Assembly (NCBI GenBank): GCA_965205995.1
Contig: OZ242200.1
Coordinates: 620,001 to 684,000, forward strand
Direction of reading: 5' to 3'
Source: MPNO01 sp965205995
Lineage (GTDB): Bacteria > Pseudomonadota > Alphaproteobacteria > MPNO01
Length of the DNA: 64,000 bases
The notes under the pieces were generated by a model. The model searched no databases. It saw only the letters and a list, made by a program, of their open reading frames with translations, and was not told where the DNA came from. Made by a program: the position numbers and the translations under genes. Shown here one piece after another: positions 43,132-54,501 of the stretch. Every line of letters begins with the position of its first letter. Position 1 is the stretch's first letter.

Positions 43132-44352
43132 TCAGATACCGACCATCCCGCCTTCGAGCCGCAGGATGCGGATCCGCGCGCCCTTGGCAGCCGCCGGCGC
43201 GAAAGGCTCGCGGACGATCAGGCAGTCGGCGCGCGCCATATTGGCGAACATCGCGCTGTCCTGGACGTCGAAAGGCGTGGCCGTCAAGCCGCCATCCGGG
43301 TCGGCGGCGAGGGAAGCCCGCAGATAGTCCTCGCGTTCGTCGTTGCCGCCGAGACCGGCGCCGAGCCGCGCCGGCTCGCTTGTATCGAACCCGCCGGCGG
43401 CGTCCAGCATCGCCCCGAGCGCGGGTTTCACGAAGATCATCGCGCAAACCATCGACGAGACCGGGTTGCCGGGCAGCCCGAGCAGCGGCGTGCCGTTGAG
43501 GCGCCCGAAGATCAGCGGCTTTCCCGGCCGCATCGCGATTCGCCAGAAATCGACCTCGAGCCCGACCTCGCCGAGGACGCTCTGCACCAAATCGTGATCG
43601 CCGACCGATGCGCCGCCGGTGGTCAGCACCAGGTCGGTGCCGCGCGCGCCCGCCGCCATCCTTTTAAGCGAAGCCGCCGAATCCGGCGCGATCCCGAGAT
43701 CGACGGGAACCGCGCCGAGGGCGGTGACGAACCCGGCCAGCGCGAGGGCGTTGGAACTGACGATCTGGTCGCGCCCGATCGGCTCCCCCGGCATGACGAT
43801 CTCGTCGCCGGTCGCGAGGATCGCCACCCGCGGCTGGCGTCGGACTTTCAGCCAGGGCAGGTTCATCCCCGCCGCCAGCCCGACATCGCGCGCCGTCAGG
43901 ACCCGGCCCGCTTCGAGCAGCACCTCGCCCTCGGTGAAGTCGAGCCCGGCGGGGCGGACGAAGCGCCCCTTGGGAGCCTTGCCGTCGACCACATCGACAC
44001 GGTCGCCGCCTGCATCCCTGGTGTTTTCCTGGATGACGATGGTATCGGCGCCGTCGGGCACCGCCGCGCCGGTGAAGATGCGCACCGCTTCCCCCGGGCC
44101 GACGCTGCCCTCGAAGGCGCGCCCCGCCGGGGCGTAGCCGACCACGGCAAGCCGGGCGGGCAGGGTGCGGACATCCGCGGCGCGGACGGCGTAGCCATCC
44201 ATCGCGGAGACCGCAAGCGGCGGCTGGGTGCGCCGCGCCGCCACGTCCTCGGCGAGGACGCGACCCAAGGCCGCGCTGAGCCCGATTTGCTCGGCCGGCA
44301 TCGGCTGGAGCGCCGCCAGGATGCGGCCGCGCGCTTCGGCGACCGAGATCAT
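43132..44352 (-). CDS. moeA: molybdopterin molybdenumtransferase
   Basis: 406-residue enzyme that inserts molybdate into adenylated molybdopterin. Family motifs: AVSAMDGYAVRAAD near residues 48-61, VPDGADTIVIQE, ILATGDEI, VLTTGGASVGDHDLV and FGRLNGTPLLGLPGNPVSSMV. The ATG at 44352 overlaps the moaC stop by four bases (ATGA); the open frame continues upstream into moaC but is not used. Molybdoenzymes served are not in this window. Confidence 0.94.
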   Translation of the reverse strand: MISVAEARGRILAALQPMPAEQIGLSAALGRVLAEDVAARRTQPPLAVSAMDGYAVRAADVRTLPARLAVVGYAPAGRAFEGSVGPGEAVRIFTGAAVPDGADTIVIQENTRDAGGDRVDVVDGKAPKGRFVRPAGLDFTEGEVLLEAGRVLTARDVGLAAGMNLPWLKVRRQPRVAILATGDEIVMPGEPIGRDQIVSSNALALAGFVTALGAVPVDLGIAPDSAASLKRMAAGARGTDLVLTTGGASVGDHDLVQSVLGEVGLEVDFWRIAMRPGKPLIFGRLNGTPLLGLPGNPVSSMVCAMIFVKPALGAMLDAAGGFDTSEPARLGAGLGGNDEREDYLRASLAADPDGGLTATPFDVQDSAMFANMARADCLIVREPFAPAAAKGARIRILRLEGGMVGI

Positions 44353-44828
44353 CGCGCGGCTTCGAACGTGCCCGACCGACCGCCCGCCTTGTGGACCAGC
44401 CGGATATCGCCGATCCGCATGGCCCGGTCCACGGCCTTGCACATATCGTAAACCGTCAGCGCCGCGACACTGACCGCCGTCAACGCTTCCATCTCGACCC
44501 CGGTGCGTCCGGAGAGCCGGCAGGTGGCCTCGATTTCGACCAGGCTGCGCTCTTCGTCGCAGCGCAGATCGATGTCGATCGCGGTCAGCGCCAGGGCATG
44601 GCAGAGGGGGATCAGATCCGCGGTCCGCTTCGCCGCCATGATCCCGGCGAGGCGGGCGACCGTGAGCACGTCGCCCTTGGCGACGCTGCCGGCGACGATC
44701 CTGCGGAGCGTTTCGGACGCCATCGATACCGAGCCCCGCGCGGTCGCCGTCCTTTCGGTGACCTCCTTCCCGGAGACGTCGACCATGACCGCCTTGCCCT
44801 CGGCGTCGATATGGCTGAATTCGGCCAT
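44349..44828 (-). CDS. moaC: cyclic pyranopterin monophosphate synthase
   Basis: 159-residue enzyme that, after MoaA, closes the ring to cPMP in molybdopterin synthesis. Active-site residues are at E. coli numbering: Lys51, His77 (PLCHAL), Glu112-Met-Glu114 (GVEMEALTA), Asp128 and Lys131 (YDMCKA). MVDVSGKEVTERTATARG near the start is diagnostic. Its start lies 4 bp after the trpC stop, so molybdenum-cofactor genes share a transcript with trp genes. Confidence 0.95.
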   Translation of the reverse strand: MAEFSHIDAEGKAVMVDVSGKEVTERTATARGSVSMASETLRRIVAGSVAKGDVLTVARLAGIMAAKRTADLIPLCHALALTAIDIDLRCDEERSLVEIEATCRLSGRTGVEMEALTAVSVAALTVYDMCKAVDRAMRIGDIRLVHKAGGRSGTFEAAR

Positions 44829-44832
44829 CCGG

Positions 44833-45633
44833 TCAGGCCGCCTCGCGGCGCAGCAGCGCCTCGGTCGCGGCGCGCACGTCAGCCTGGCTCATCAGCGCCT
44901 CGCCGATCAGGAAAGTGGTCACCCCGACGGCTTCCATCGACGCCAGATCCGCCTGGCTGGAAAGCCCGCTTTCGCCCACCACCAGCCGGTCCCCGGGCAC
45001 CAGGGGCGCCAGCCTGCGCGTGGTCGCGATGTCGGTCTCCAGCGTCTTGAGGTTGCGGTTGTTGATGCCGACCAGCCCGTCGCCGATCGACAGCGCGCGG
45101 GTGAGCTCGTCCTCGTCGTGAACCTCGACAAGGACATCCATCGCCAACTCCCGCGCCAGCGCCGCGAGCTCCCGGGCGAGGCTGTCTTCCAGCGCCGCCA
45201 CGATCAACAGGATGCAGTCGGCCCCGATCGCGCGCGCTTCCGCGACCTGGTAGGGATCGAGCATGAAATCCTTGCGCAGCACCGGCAGGCCGACCGCCGC
45301 GCGCGCCGTCGACAGGTGTTCGTCGGCACCCTGGAAATAGGGCGGATCGGTCAGCACCGAAAGACATGCCGCGCCGCCGGCCTCGTAGTCCCGGGCGAGG
45401 CGGGCCGGATCGAAATCTTTGCGAATCAAACCTTTGCTTGGCGATGCTCGCTTTATTTCTGCGATCAGGCCGTAGCGTCCTTGCTCCCGCGCGCGGCGCA
45501 GCCGGGCGGCGAAACCCCGCGGCGGCGCGGCCGTCTCGGCATCTTCCAGGACCGCGTTCATCGGCCGGCGCCGCTTGCAGCCGGCGACATGCTCCCGCTT
45601 GTCCGCGCAAATCCGTTGCAGCACGTCGCTCAT
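44833..45633 (-). CDS. trpC: indole-3-glycerol phosphate synthase
   Basis: 266-residue TIM-barrel enzyme of tryptophan synthesis, monofunctional (no fused TrpF). Key motifs: LIAEIKRASPSKG (catalytic Lys), VLRKDFMLDPYQV, LVEVHDEDEL, GINNRNLKTLETD and VGESGL. The ATG overlaps the trpD stop by four bases. Normal length. Confidence 0.95.
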   Translation of the reverse strand: MSDVLQRICADKREHVAGCKRRRPMNAVLEDAETAAPPRGFAARLRRAREQGRYGLIAEIKRASPSKGLIRKDFDPARLARDYEAGGAACLSVLTDPPYFQGADEHLSTARAAVGLPVLRKDFMLDPYQVAEARAIGADCILLIVAALEDSLARELAALARELAMDVLVEVHDEDELTRALSIGDGLVGINNRNLKTLETDIATTRRLAPLVPGDRLVVGESGLSSQADLASMEAVGVTTFLIGEALMSQADVRAATEALLRREAA

Positions 45634-46670
45634 CGGGGTCGGTCGCCCTGGTTGGAGATCTCGACCATCCGGGCGAGCGCATCGCGCGCCTTGCCCCCGT
45701 CGATGGAGCGCGCGGCGAGCGCCGCCCCCTCGACCAGATCTTCTGCGGCGCCCGCGACCACCAGCGAGCCGGAAGCGGTCATGATGGCGCTGTCACGGTA
45801 GGTGCCCGGCGCGCCGTCGAGAAGGGCGCGGAGCCGTTCGGCGTTATACGCCCCGGTTCCGCCCTTGAGCTCCTCGATGCGGCCCTCGGCGAGGCCCGCA
45901 TCGGCGGCGGTCACGGTGAAGCTCCGCACCCCGCCATCCGACCATTCGGCCACCATCGTCTCGCCGGCGGAGGTGAGTTCGTCGAGCCCGCCCGCGCCAT
46001 GCACCACCCAGGCGCGCTCCGACCCCAGGCGCCCCAGCACTTCGGCCAGCGGCTCGACCCATTCGACGGCATACACGCCGACCAGGAGCCGCCGCACGAA
46101 AGCCGGGTTGGAGAGGGGACCGAGGAGGTTGAAGATGGTCCGCACGGCGAGCTCGACCCGCGGCCCGGCGACGTGCCGGGTCGCGCTGTGATGCCGGGGC
46201 GCCATCATGAAACCGATGCCGGCTTCGCGGATCGATTTTTCGATCAGCGGGAACGCGGCCTCGATATCGACTCCGAGCGCGGTCAGCACATCCGCCGCCC
46301 CGGATCTGGAGGACAAGGCGCGATTGCCGTGCTTGGCGACCGGTATGCCGCAACCGGCCACCACCAGCGCGGCGGCGGTGGAGATGTTGAGCGTGCCCGC
46401 GCCATCTCCGCCGGTGCCGACGACATCGATGGCGTTGTCCGGGGCCTCGATCCGGGCCGCCTTGGCGCGCATCGTCCGGGCCGCCCCGGCGATCTCGTCG
46501 ACCGTCTCCCCGCGCAGTCTGAGGGCCATCAGGAACGCGCCGATCTGCGCCGGCGTGGCGTTGCCGGTCATGATCGTATCGAACGCGCTCTCGGCCTCCC
46601 GCTCGCTGAGGCGATGGCCGTTGGCGACCCGGCCGAGCACGCTTTTGAAGGCCTCGAAGTCTTCACTCAT
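45630..46670 (-). CDS. trpD: anthranilate phosphoribosyltransferase
   Basis: 346-residue monofunctional TrpD, which joins anthranilate and PRPP. PRPP-binding GTGGDGAGTLNIST and the following VAKHGNRALSSRSGAADVL are present, together with FLMALRLRGET near residue 42. No glutamine amidotransferase (TrpG) domain is fused to it, and neither trpG nor trpE is adjacent, which is unusual for this cluster. Confidence 0.95.
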   Translation of the reverse strand: MSEDFEAFKSVLGRVANGHRLSEREAESAFDTIMTGNATPAQIGAFLMALRLRGETVDEIAGAARTMRAKAARIEAPDNAIDVVGTGGDGAGTLNISTAAALVVAGCGIPVAKHGNRALSSRSGAADVLTALGVDIEAAFPLIEKSIREAGIGFMMAPRHHSATRHVAGPRVELAVRTIFNLLGPLSNPAFVRRLLVGVYAVEWVEPLAEVLGRLGSERAWVVHGAGGLDELTSAGETMVAEWSDGGVRSFTVTAADAGLAEGRIEELKGGTGAYNAERLRALLDGAPGTYRDSAIMTASGSLVVAGAAEDLVEGAALAARSIDGGKARDALARMVEISNQGDRPR

Positions 46671-46703
46671 GGCTGATAATTCGCTTCCAAAAAGACATAA
46701 ATA

Positions 46704-46743
46704 CTAATACTTTGCAGATCCGCGCTAAAGCAAGACTTTAGCG
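46704..46743 (-). promoter_or_regulatory. possible trpD promoter with overlapping hairpin
   Basis: In the 114-bp, relatively AT-rich gap before trpD. Minus strand TTGCTT (46733-46728), 18-bp spacer, TATTAG (46709-46704). An 8-bp inverted repeat CGCTAAAG / CTTTAGCG (46723-46730 with 46736-46743, 5-base loop) overlaps the -35 box. It could be an operator or the end of the ppiD transcript. No leader peptide with Trp codons is visible. Confidence 0.3.
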
Positions 46744-46784
46744 GTGTCCGGATTCCTCGCCGATCCCCGGCGGTCGGGACCGAT

Positions 46785-48689
46785 TCAGCGGCGGATCGCG
46801 CCCTCGTCGAACAGCCGCTGAAGCGCGCCCGAATTCACCGTCACCGGATAGACCCCGCGCAGCGCATCGGTGTATTGCGACAGCAAATCCGACGCCATCG
46901 CCACCCTGACCTGGTTGCGGATCTCGTCGAACCCGTCATTGTCCGCGGACGGGTTTGCCGGTTCGATCCGGTCGAGCACGGCGGCGGCGAACCCTTTCTC
47001 GGTCGCGCCCAGCGCCGCTTCGCCCGGCTTGGCGCGAAACAAGGCGGCCGCGAGGGAGCCGGGGAGCGGCGTGCCGCGGCCCCGGTCGAACCGGGTGAAG
47101 GGGGAGGAGGTCTTCACGCTCAGCCCGATTTCCCGCGCGGCGGTGTCGAGGCTGCGCCCGGCCTTGACTTCGCCCAGCAGCTTGTCCGCGCGCTCCTTGG
47201 CCGCCGCGTTGAGGCGGTCGAACCGCCAGGCGGCGGCGACCCGGTCGCGAACCCTGTCGAACGGTTCCAGCGCCGGCGGCGTGACGCGGTCGACGCGGAC
47301 CAGGAAATATCCCCCCTCGGAGGTCTCGATCAGGTCGCTCATCTGCGCGTCGCCTGTCTCGAAGGCGGCATCGAGAAAGCGCCGAAGCACCGGCAGCCCG
47401 TCCTTCGGATCTCCCGCGACCGACCGTCCGCTGCGCTCGAGCGCGCGGAATTTGAGCAGCTTGGCGTTGACCTGGCCTGCCACCTCCTCGATCGAAGCCC
47501 CGCCCGCCAACGCGTCCTCGACCTGGTTCGCCAGCTTGACCAGGGCGTCGACGGCTTGTTCGCGCGCTATATCCCCGCGGATCTTCGCCCGGACTTCGGC
47601 GAAATCCGGGGTTCGCCCCGGTTCGATGCGGTCGACCGACAGAATATGCCAGCCGACCGGCGACCGGACGGGTTCGCTCGGTGTGTTCGCTTGCAGCGCG
47701 AAGGCCGCATCGGCGATGTCCTGCGGCAAATCCGCCTTGGCCAGCAGGCCGAGCGCGACCGCGTCCCGGTCCATTCCGGCGACCGCCGAGGCGACTTCGG
47801 CGATGTCGCGGCCGCTCCTCAGCGCGTCGAGGGCGCGCCTCGCCGTGGCCTCGTCGGGGACGACGACCTGGCTTATGCGGCGGCGTTCCGGGACCGAAAG
47901 CCGGTCGAGCCGGTCCTCGTACTCGGTGCGCAGATCCTCTTCCGCGGGCTCGATCTCGGCCGCGATGTCCTTGGGGTCCAGGTAAAGCGCCGTCAGATCG
48001 CGCCGCTCGGGCGCGGTGAACGCGGCTGCGTTCTCCTTGTGGAAATCGGTCAACGTGCTGTCGCCGGGCGGGGCCAGGGTGCTCTCGGACGGCCGGTCGA
48101 TCTCGACGAAGCGCGCGATGCGCTTGTCGTTGCGAAAGTGGTAGAGCGCCCTGACCAGCGGCCCGGGCGCGGGACTCGCCGAGCGCAGAACGCCGGTCAG
48201 ATGCGACATCTTGATCTGCTGGCGCACATCCGCGACATAGCGCTGCTCCGGGATACCGAGCCGGTTGAGGGCGCTCTCGAACATCATCCGGTCGAAGCCG
48301 CCGTCGGGGCCGTGGAAGGCGGGCTCGGCGTGCAGCTGGCGCACCACCTGGTCGTCGCCCACGAGAATGCCGTTCTCCTCGGCATAGAGGTCCAGCAGGC
48401 GCTGCGAGATCAGCCCCTCCAGCGTGCTTTCCGCCACGCCGAGATCGCGCGCCTGTTCCGAATTGACATCCGGGCCGAGGGTCCGGCGCAGGTTCTCGAC
48501 CTGGCGGCGGAAGGCGGCGCCGAACTCGTTGGCGGTGATCTTGGTCGCGCCGACCTCCGCCACGTCGGTGGGAAGCCCGGTTGCCCGAATCATGTCCTCG
48601 ACGCCCCAGGCGGCGAAGCTGATGATCAGCAACACGGCGAGAATCCGTACCACCCAGGTGGCTGCTTTGTTCTTCATCGCCTGAAGCAT
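46785..48689 (-). CDS. ppiD: PpiD-like periplasmic SurA/parvulin folding factor
   Basis: 634-residue inner-membrane-anchored chaperone. One N-terminal transmembrane helix (residues ~11-30, WVVRILAVLLIISFAAWGVEDM), a SurA-N-like chaperone region, and a parvulin-type domain around 260-350 (RRISQVVVPDEATARRAL to SPVGWHILSVDRIEPGRTPDF). It assists folding of exported proteins near the Sec translocon in E. coli. Start ATG 48689 chosen for MLQAMKNKAATW; an open extension upstream is non-homologous. Second ATG at 48677 is possible. Confidence 0.88.
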   Translation of the reverse strand: MLQAMKNKAATWVVRILAVLLIISFAAWGVEDMIRATGLPTDVAEVGATKITANEFGAAFRRQVENLRRTLGPDVNSEQARDLGVAESTLEGLISQRLLDLYAEENGILVGDDQVVRQLHAEPAFHGPDGGFDRMMFESALNRLGIPEQRYVADVRQQIKMSHLTGVLRSASPAPGPLVRALYHFRNDKRIARFVEIDRPSESTLAPPGDSTLTDFHKENAAAFTAPERRDLTALYLDPKDIAAEIEPAEEDLRTEYEDRLDRLSVPERRRISQVVVPDEATARRALDALRSGRDIAEVASAVAGMDRDAVALGLLAKADLPQDIADAAFALQANTPSEPVRSPVGWHILSVDRIEPGRTPDFAEVRAKIRGDIAREQAVDALVKLANQVEDALAGGASIEEVAGQVNAKLLKFRALERSGRSVAGDPKDGLPVLRRFLDAAFETGDAQMSDLIETSEGGYFLVRVDRVTPPALEPFDRVRDRVAAAWRFDRLNAAAKERADKLLGEVKAGRSLDTAAREIGLSVKTSSPFTRFDRGRGTPLPGSLAAALFRAKPGEAALGATEKGFAAAVLDRIEPANPSADNDGFDEIRNQVRVAMASDLLSQYTDALRGVYPVTVNSGALQRLFDEGAIRR

Positions 48690-48741
48690 GGTGCCGGTCC
48701 CCTGTTCGGTCGGCCGTACCGACGGGCAGCGCTCGCGGCTA

Positions 48742-48770
48742 TATCTATTGGCTGGGAGGCGGGATCGCAA
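48742..48770 (-). promoter_or_regulatory. promoter candidate for ppiD
   Basis: Minus strand TTGCGA (48770-48765), 17-bp spacer, TAGATA (48747-48742), in the 172-bp divergent gap between ppiD and tpiA. No equally good set of boxes was found for tpiA on the other strand. The rest of the gap shows no gene or repeat. Confidence 0.45.
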
Positions 48771-48861
48771 CCGCGGACCCGAGCGCCCGGTTTTCTGGCG
48801 CCGCCGGACCGGCCGTGCTAGAAACCCGACCCGTCCACACCGCCTCGCAAATTTTCGTCCC

Positions 48862-49623
48862 ATGACCGATTCCGTCCGCCCGCTGGTCGCGGGAAACTGG
48901 AAGATGAACGGCTCGCGCAGGATGACGCGCGATCTGATTGCGGCGCTGGCCGCATCCATGGTCCAAGAAGGGGGCGCGGCGTGCGACATCGTGGTCTGCC
49001 CGCCTTCCCCCTATCTCGCGGATGCCGCCGATGCGCTCGCATCGGTCTCGGGAATCCGGCTGGGCGCGCAGGATTGCCACATCGCCGCCTCCGGCGCCCA
49101 TACCGGCGATGTCTCGGCGGCGATGCTCGCCGATCTCGGCTGCGGCTATGCGATCGTCGGGCATTCCGAACGGCGCGGCGACCACGGCGAGGACAGCGCG
49201 ACGGTCAGGGCCAAGGGGGAGGCGGCGATCGCGGCGGGCCTCAACCCCATCGTCTGTGTCGGCGAGACGGAAGCGGATCGCGATGCCGGGCGCGCCGTCG
49301 ATGTCGTCGGCGCCCAGCTGGAGGCCTCCCTGCCGGACGGAGCGAAGGCATCGGACACCGTGATCGCCTATGAGCCGGTCTGGGCGATCGGAACCGGCCG
49401 GACCCCGAACCCGGCGGAGATCGGCGAGATCCACGGCCTTATCCGGGCGCGGCTGAACCGGCGCCTCGGCGACGGCGGCGCCGTCCGTATCCTCTATGGC
49501 GGTTCGGTCAAGCCGGAGAACGCCGCCGCCATATTGGAAATAGCGGACGTCAACGGCGCCCTGGTCGGCGGCGCAAGCCTCGATGCCGGCGCTTTCTGGT
49601 CGATATGTCGATCATGTCCGTAG
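48862..49623 (+). CDS. tpiA: triosephosphate isomerase
   Basis: 253-residue TIM-barrel enzyme of glycolysis/gluconeogenesis. Catalytic residues Lys14 (GNWKMNG), His101 (VGHSERR) and Glu171 (AYEPVWAIGTG) are all present, with YGGSVKPENA and GGASLDA in the phosphate-binding C-terminus. The ATG at 48862 matches the family start; a longer open frame upstream is unrelated. secG follows after 61 bp, the usual arrangement. Confidence 0.96.
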   Translation: MTDSVRPLVAGNWKMNGSRRMTRDLIAALAASMVQEGGAACDIVVCPPSPYLADAADALASVSGIRLGAQDCHIAASGAHTGDVSAAMLADLGCGYAIVGHSERRGDHGEDSATVRAKGEAAIAAGLNPIVCVGETEADRDAGRAVDVVGAQLEASLPDGAKASDTVIAYEPVWAIGTGRTPNPAEIGEIHGLIRARLNRRLGDGGAVRILYGGSVKPENAAAILEIADVNGALVGGASLDAGAFWSICRSCP

Positions 49624-49684
49624 CAATTAGGGGCCAATAACGCTACATCTTTGCCGGCGCTGATCGCAGGAAGGCCTGCCCGAC

Positions 49685-50002
49685 ATGATCGCTATCATTC
49701 TCGTGGTTCACCTCTTTATCGCTATCGCCCTGGTCGGGGTGGTGCTGGTGCAGCGGTCCGAAGGGGGCGGGCTCGGCATGGGCGGCGGCACCATGGGCGG
49801 GCTGATGACGACCCGCGGATCGGCCAATCTGCTGACCCGGGTGACGGCGACGCTGGCCGCCTGTTTCATGGCAACGAGCATCGTGCTCGCAATCCTCTCG
49901 GGCGCGACCCAGCAACCGCGTTCGGTGCTCGACCAGCCGGTGCAGCAGGCGCCCGTCCAGCCGGCCGAACCCCAATCGCCGAGCGTTCCCCTGGCGCGCT
50001 AG
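49685..50002 (+). CDS. secG: preprotein translocase subunit SecG
   Basis: 105-residue small Sec translocon subunit with two transmembrane helices (about 4-22 and 52-72). The cytoplasmic loop between them carries VLVQRSEGGGLGMGGG, and the second helix is preceded by RGSANLLTRVTATLA; both are hallmark SecG segments. The C-terminal ~30 residues are Pro/Gln/Val-rich and probably disordered. Located between tpiA and pyrG as in most alphaproteobacteria. Confidence 0.93.
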   Translation: MIAIILVVHLFIAIALVGVVLVQRSEGGGLGMGGGTMGGLMTTRGSANLLTRVTATLAACFMATSIVLAILSGATQQPRSVLDQPVQQAPVQPAEPQSPSVPLAR

Positions 50003-50069
50003 GGGCCGCGCCGGCGGCGCGCAGCCATTGACGGGAACGACCGCGGCGCGCGACAGCGAGCGAAAGCCG

Positions 50070-51698
<1,629 letters not shown>

Positions 51699-51701
51699 GG
51701 G

Positions 51702-52547
51702 ATGGCCGCTCCACACCGGATTCGCATCGGCTCGGTCGAGCTGGCCAACGACGCCCCGCTCGCGCTGATCTCCGGGCCGTGCCAGATCGAAAGCCGCGAC
51801 CACGCGCTCGAATGCGCGAGGAGGCTGGTCGACATCGCCGGCCGCGCGGGGGCGGCGCTGATCTACAAATCGTCCTTCGACAAGGCCAACCGGACCTCGA
51901 TCTCCTCGAAGCGCGGGATCGGAATGGAGGAGGGACTCGACATCCTGGCCGAGATACGGGAGCTCTGCGGCTGCCCGGTGCTGACCGATGTCCATTTGCC
52001 GGAACAATGCGCGCCGGCGGCCGAGCGGGTCGACATTTTGCAAATTCCGGCTTTCCTCTGCCGGCAGACCGATCTCGTCGTGGCGGCCGCGGAAACCGGA
52101 AAACCGCTCAACATCAAGAAGGGGCAGTTTCTTGCCCCCTGGGACATGGCCAATGTGGTGGAGAAGGCGCGCGCGTCCGGCAATCGCGATGTGATGGTCT
52201 GCGAACGCGGCTCGAGTTTCGGCTACAACACGCTGGTAAACGACATGCGCGCCTTGCCGCAGCTTGCCGAGACCGGATGCCCGGTGGTGTTCGATGCGAC
52301 CCATTCGGTGCAGCAGCCGGGCGGTCTCGGAGCGGCAAGCGGCGGCCAGCGCGCCTTCGTCCCCGTGCTCGCCCGGGCGGCGGTGGCGATCGGCGTCGCC
52401 GCCGTGTTCATGGAGACCCATCCCGACCCGGACAACGCCCCGAGCGACGGTCCCGCGATGGTGCCGCTGGACGCGCTGGCGCCGCTGCTCGATCAGCTGG
52501 TCGCCATCGACCGGCTGGCCAAGAGCCTGCCGTCTCTCGCGCTCTGA
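51702..52547 (+). CDS. kdsA: 3-deoxy-8-phosphooctulonate synthase
   Basis: 281-residue KDO-8-phosphate synthase, condensing PEP with arabinose 5-phosphate for the LPS inner core. ISGPCQIESRDHALE, YKSSFDKANRTS, TDVHLPEQ, LQIPAFLCRQTDLV, NIKKGQF and FMETHPDPDNAPSDGP are present. The CPW/cysteine question of metal dependence: Cys appears in SGPCQIE, the position used by metal-dependent forms, but Asn26-type residues would need an alignment. Uses PEP next to eno, its producer. Confidence 0.95.
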   Translation: MAAPHRIRIGSVELANDAPLALISGPCQIESRDHALECARRLVDIAGRAGAALIYKSSFDKANRTSISSKRGIGMEEGLDILAEIRELCGCPVLTDVHLPEQCAPAAERVDILQIPAFLCRQTDLVVAAAETGKPLNIKKGQFLAPWDMANVVEKARASGNRDVMVCERGSSFGYNTLVNDMRALPQLAETGCPVVFDATHSVQQPGGLGAASGGQRAFVPVLARAAVAIGVAAVFMETHPDPDNAPSDGPAMVPLDALAPLLDQLVAIDRLAKSLPSLAL

Positions 52548-52572
52548 GTTTCCGCGCCGCAAGGAGTAGCCC

Positions 52573-53862
<1,290 letters not shown>

Positions 53863-53951
53863 ATTTTCCCGGGTCGATGCGTTTCGTCCCTGTGTCGACA
53901 CTTGAAATTTGCCGCTTGACTCCTTGAATCTCAATATGATTGCCTGTGGAT

Positions 53952-54314
53952 ATGGCGATGAGGTTGGACAAGCGTCGAGCGATGCGCAGCGTGGCCGGCC
54001 CGGTCCTCGGGGCCGCGCTGGCCGCTTATTTCGCCTTTGGCGCCTTCGAGGGCGACCGTGGCGTGCTGCGAATCATCCGGCTCGATCAGGAGATCGTCCG
54101 CGCCGAACAGACTCTCGCCAGGGTCACGCAGGAGCGGCTAAACCTCGACCGGCATGTCGAGGCGCTGCGGGCGGATCGCCTGGACCGCGATTACCTCGAC
54201 GAGCGCGCCCGGGTGATGACGGGGCTCGTCGCCCCCGGCGACGTGGTGCTTTCCGACCCCAAGACGACGCGTCGATTTTCCGTCGTCGGTGGCCCTCCCG
54301 CCTCCAGCCGCTGA
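53952..54314 (+). CDS. ftsB: FtsB/DivIC-like septum formation initiator
   Basis: 120-residue bitopic cell-division protein. One N-terminal hydrophobic helix (about residues 13-31, VAGPVLGAALAAYFAFGAF) is followed by a coiled coil with IIRLDQEIVRAEQTLARVTQERLNL-type heptads and the family motif DYLDERARVMTGLVAPGDVVL. FtsB links FtsL and FtsQ in the divisome. ATG 53952 or 53958 are both possible; a TTG at 53940 is less likely. It sits between eno and pdhA as in most alphaproteobacteria. Confidence 0.87.
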   Translation: MAMRLDKRRAMRSVAGPVLGAALAAYFAFGAFEGDRGVLRIIRLDQEIVRAEQTLARVTQERLNLDRHVEALRADRLDRDYLDERARVMTGLVAPGDVVLSDPKTTRRFSVVGGPPASSR

Positions 54315-54400
54315 TCGCCGCGAGCCCCCGCCCGGCCGTGCGGCCCGCGTAGATTCGTTGCGCAAAGCCGCGTTAAAACGACACAAACTTACGCATCCCT

Positions 54401-54430
54401 TTGTTGCGTGGCGTCGGGGTGGATTAGTAT
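54401..54430 (+). promoter_or_regulatory. promoter candidate for the pdh operon
   Basis: TTGTTG (54401-54406), 18-bp spacer, TAGTAT (54425-54430), in the 187-bp gap before pdhA. The ~70-base leader contains GCGGTAGCCGC, a short potential hairpin, and AAGGGAA at 54487-54493 before the ATG. The upstream half of the gap (TTAAAACGACACAAACTTACG) is AT-rich and could hold a regulator site, but I recognise none. Confidence 0.45.
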
Positions 54431-54501
54431 CCTCCGATCGGCGGTAGCCGCTCCATCCGACTCGCTGCGCGATCGCTCGGAAACGCAAGGGAATATCGCT
54501 G

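Noticed and set aside
41460..43499. Continuation of the first comEC frame for about 680 more codons through lexA and into moeA.
   Set aside because: The sequence after the frameshift is Arg/Ala/Asp-rich with no similarity to ComEC, while the +1 frame holds the conserved ComEC C-terminus and lexA and moeA are intact on the other strand.
50028..50069. Upstream in-frame start for pyrG adding 14 residues.
   Set aside because: The added residues are not part of the CTP synthase family start, which is at MTRYIFITGG.
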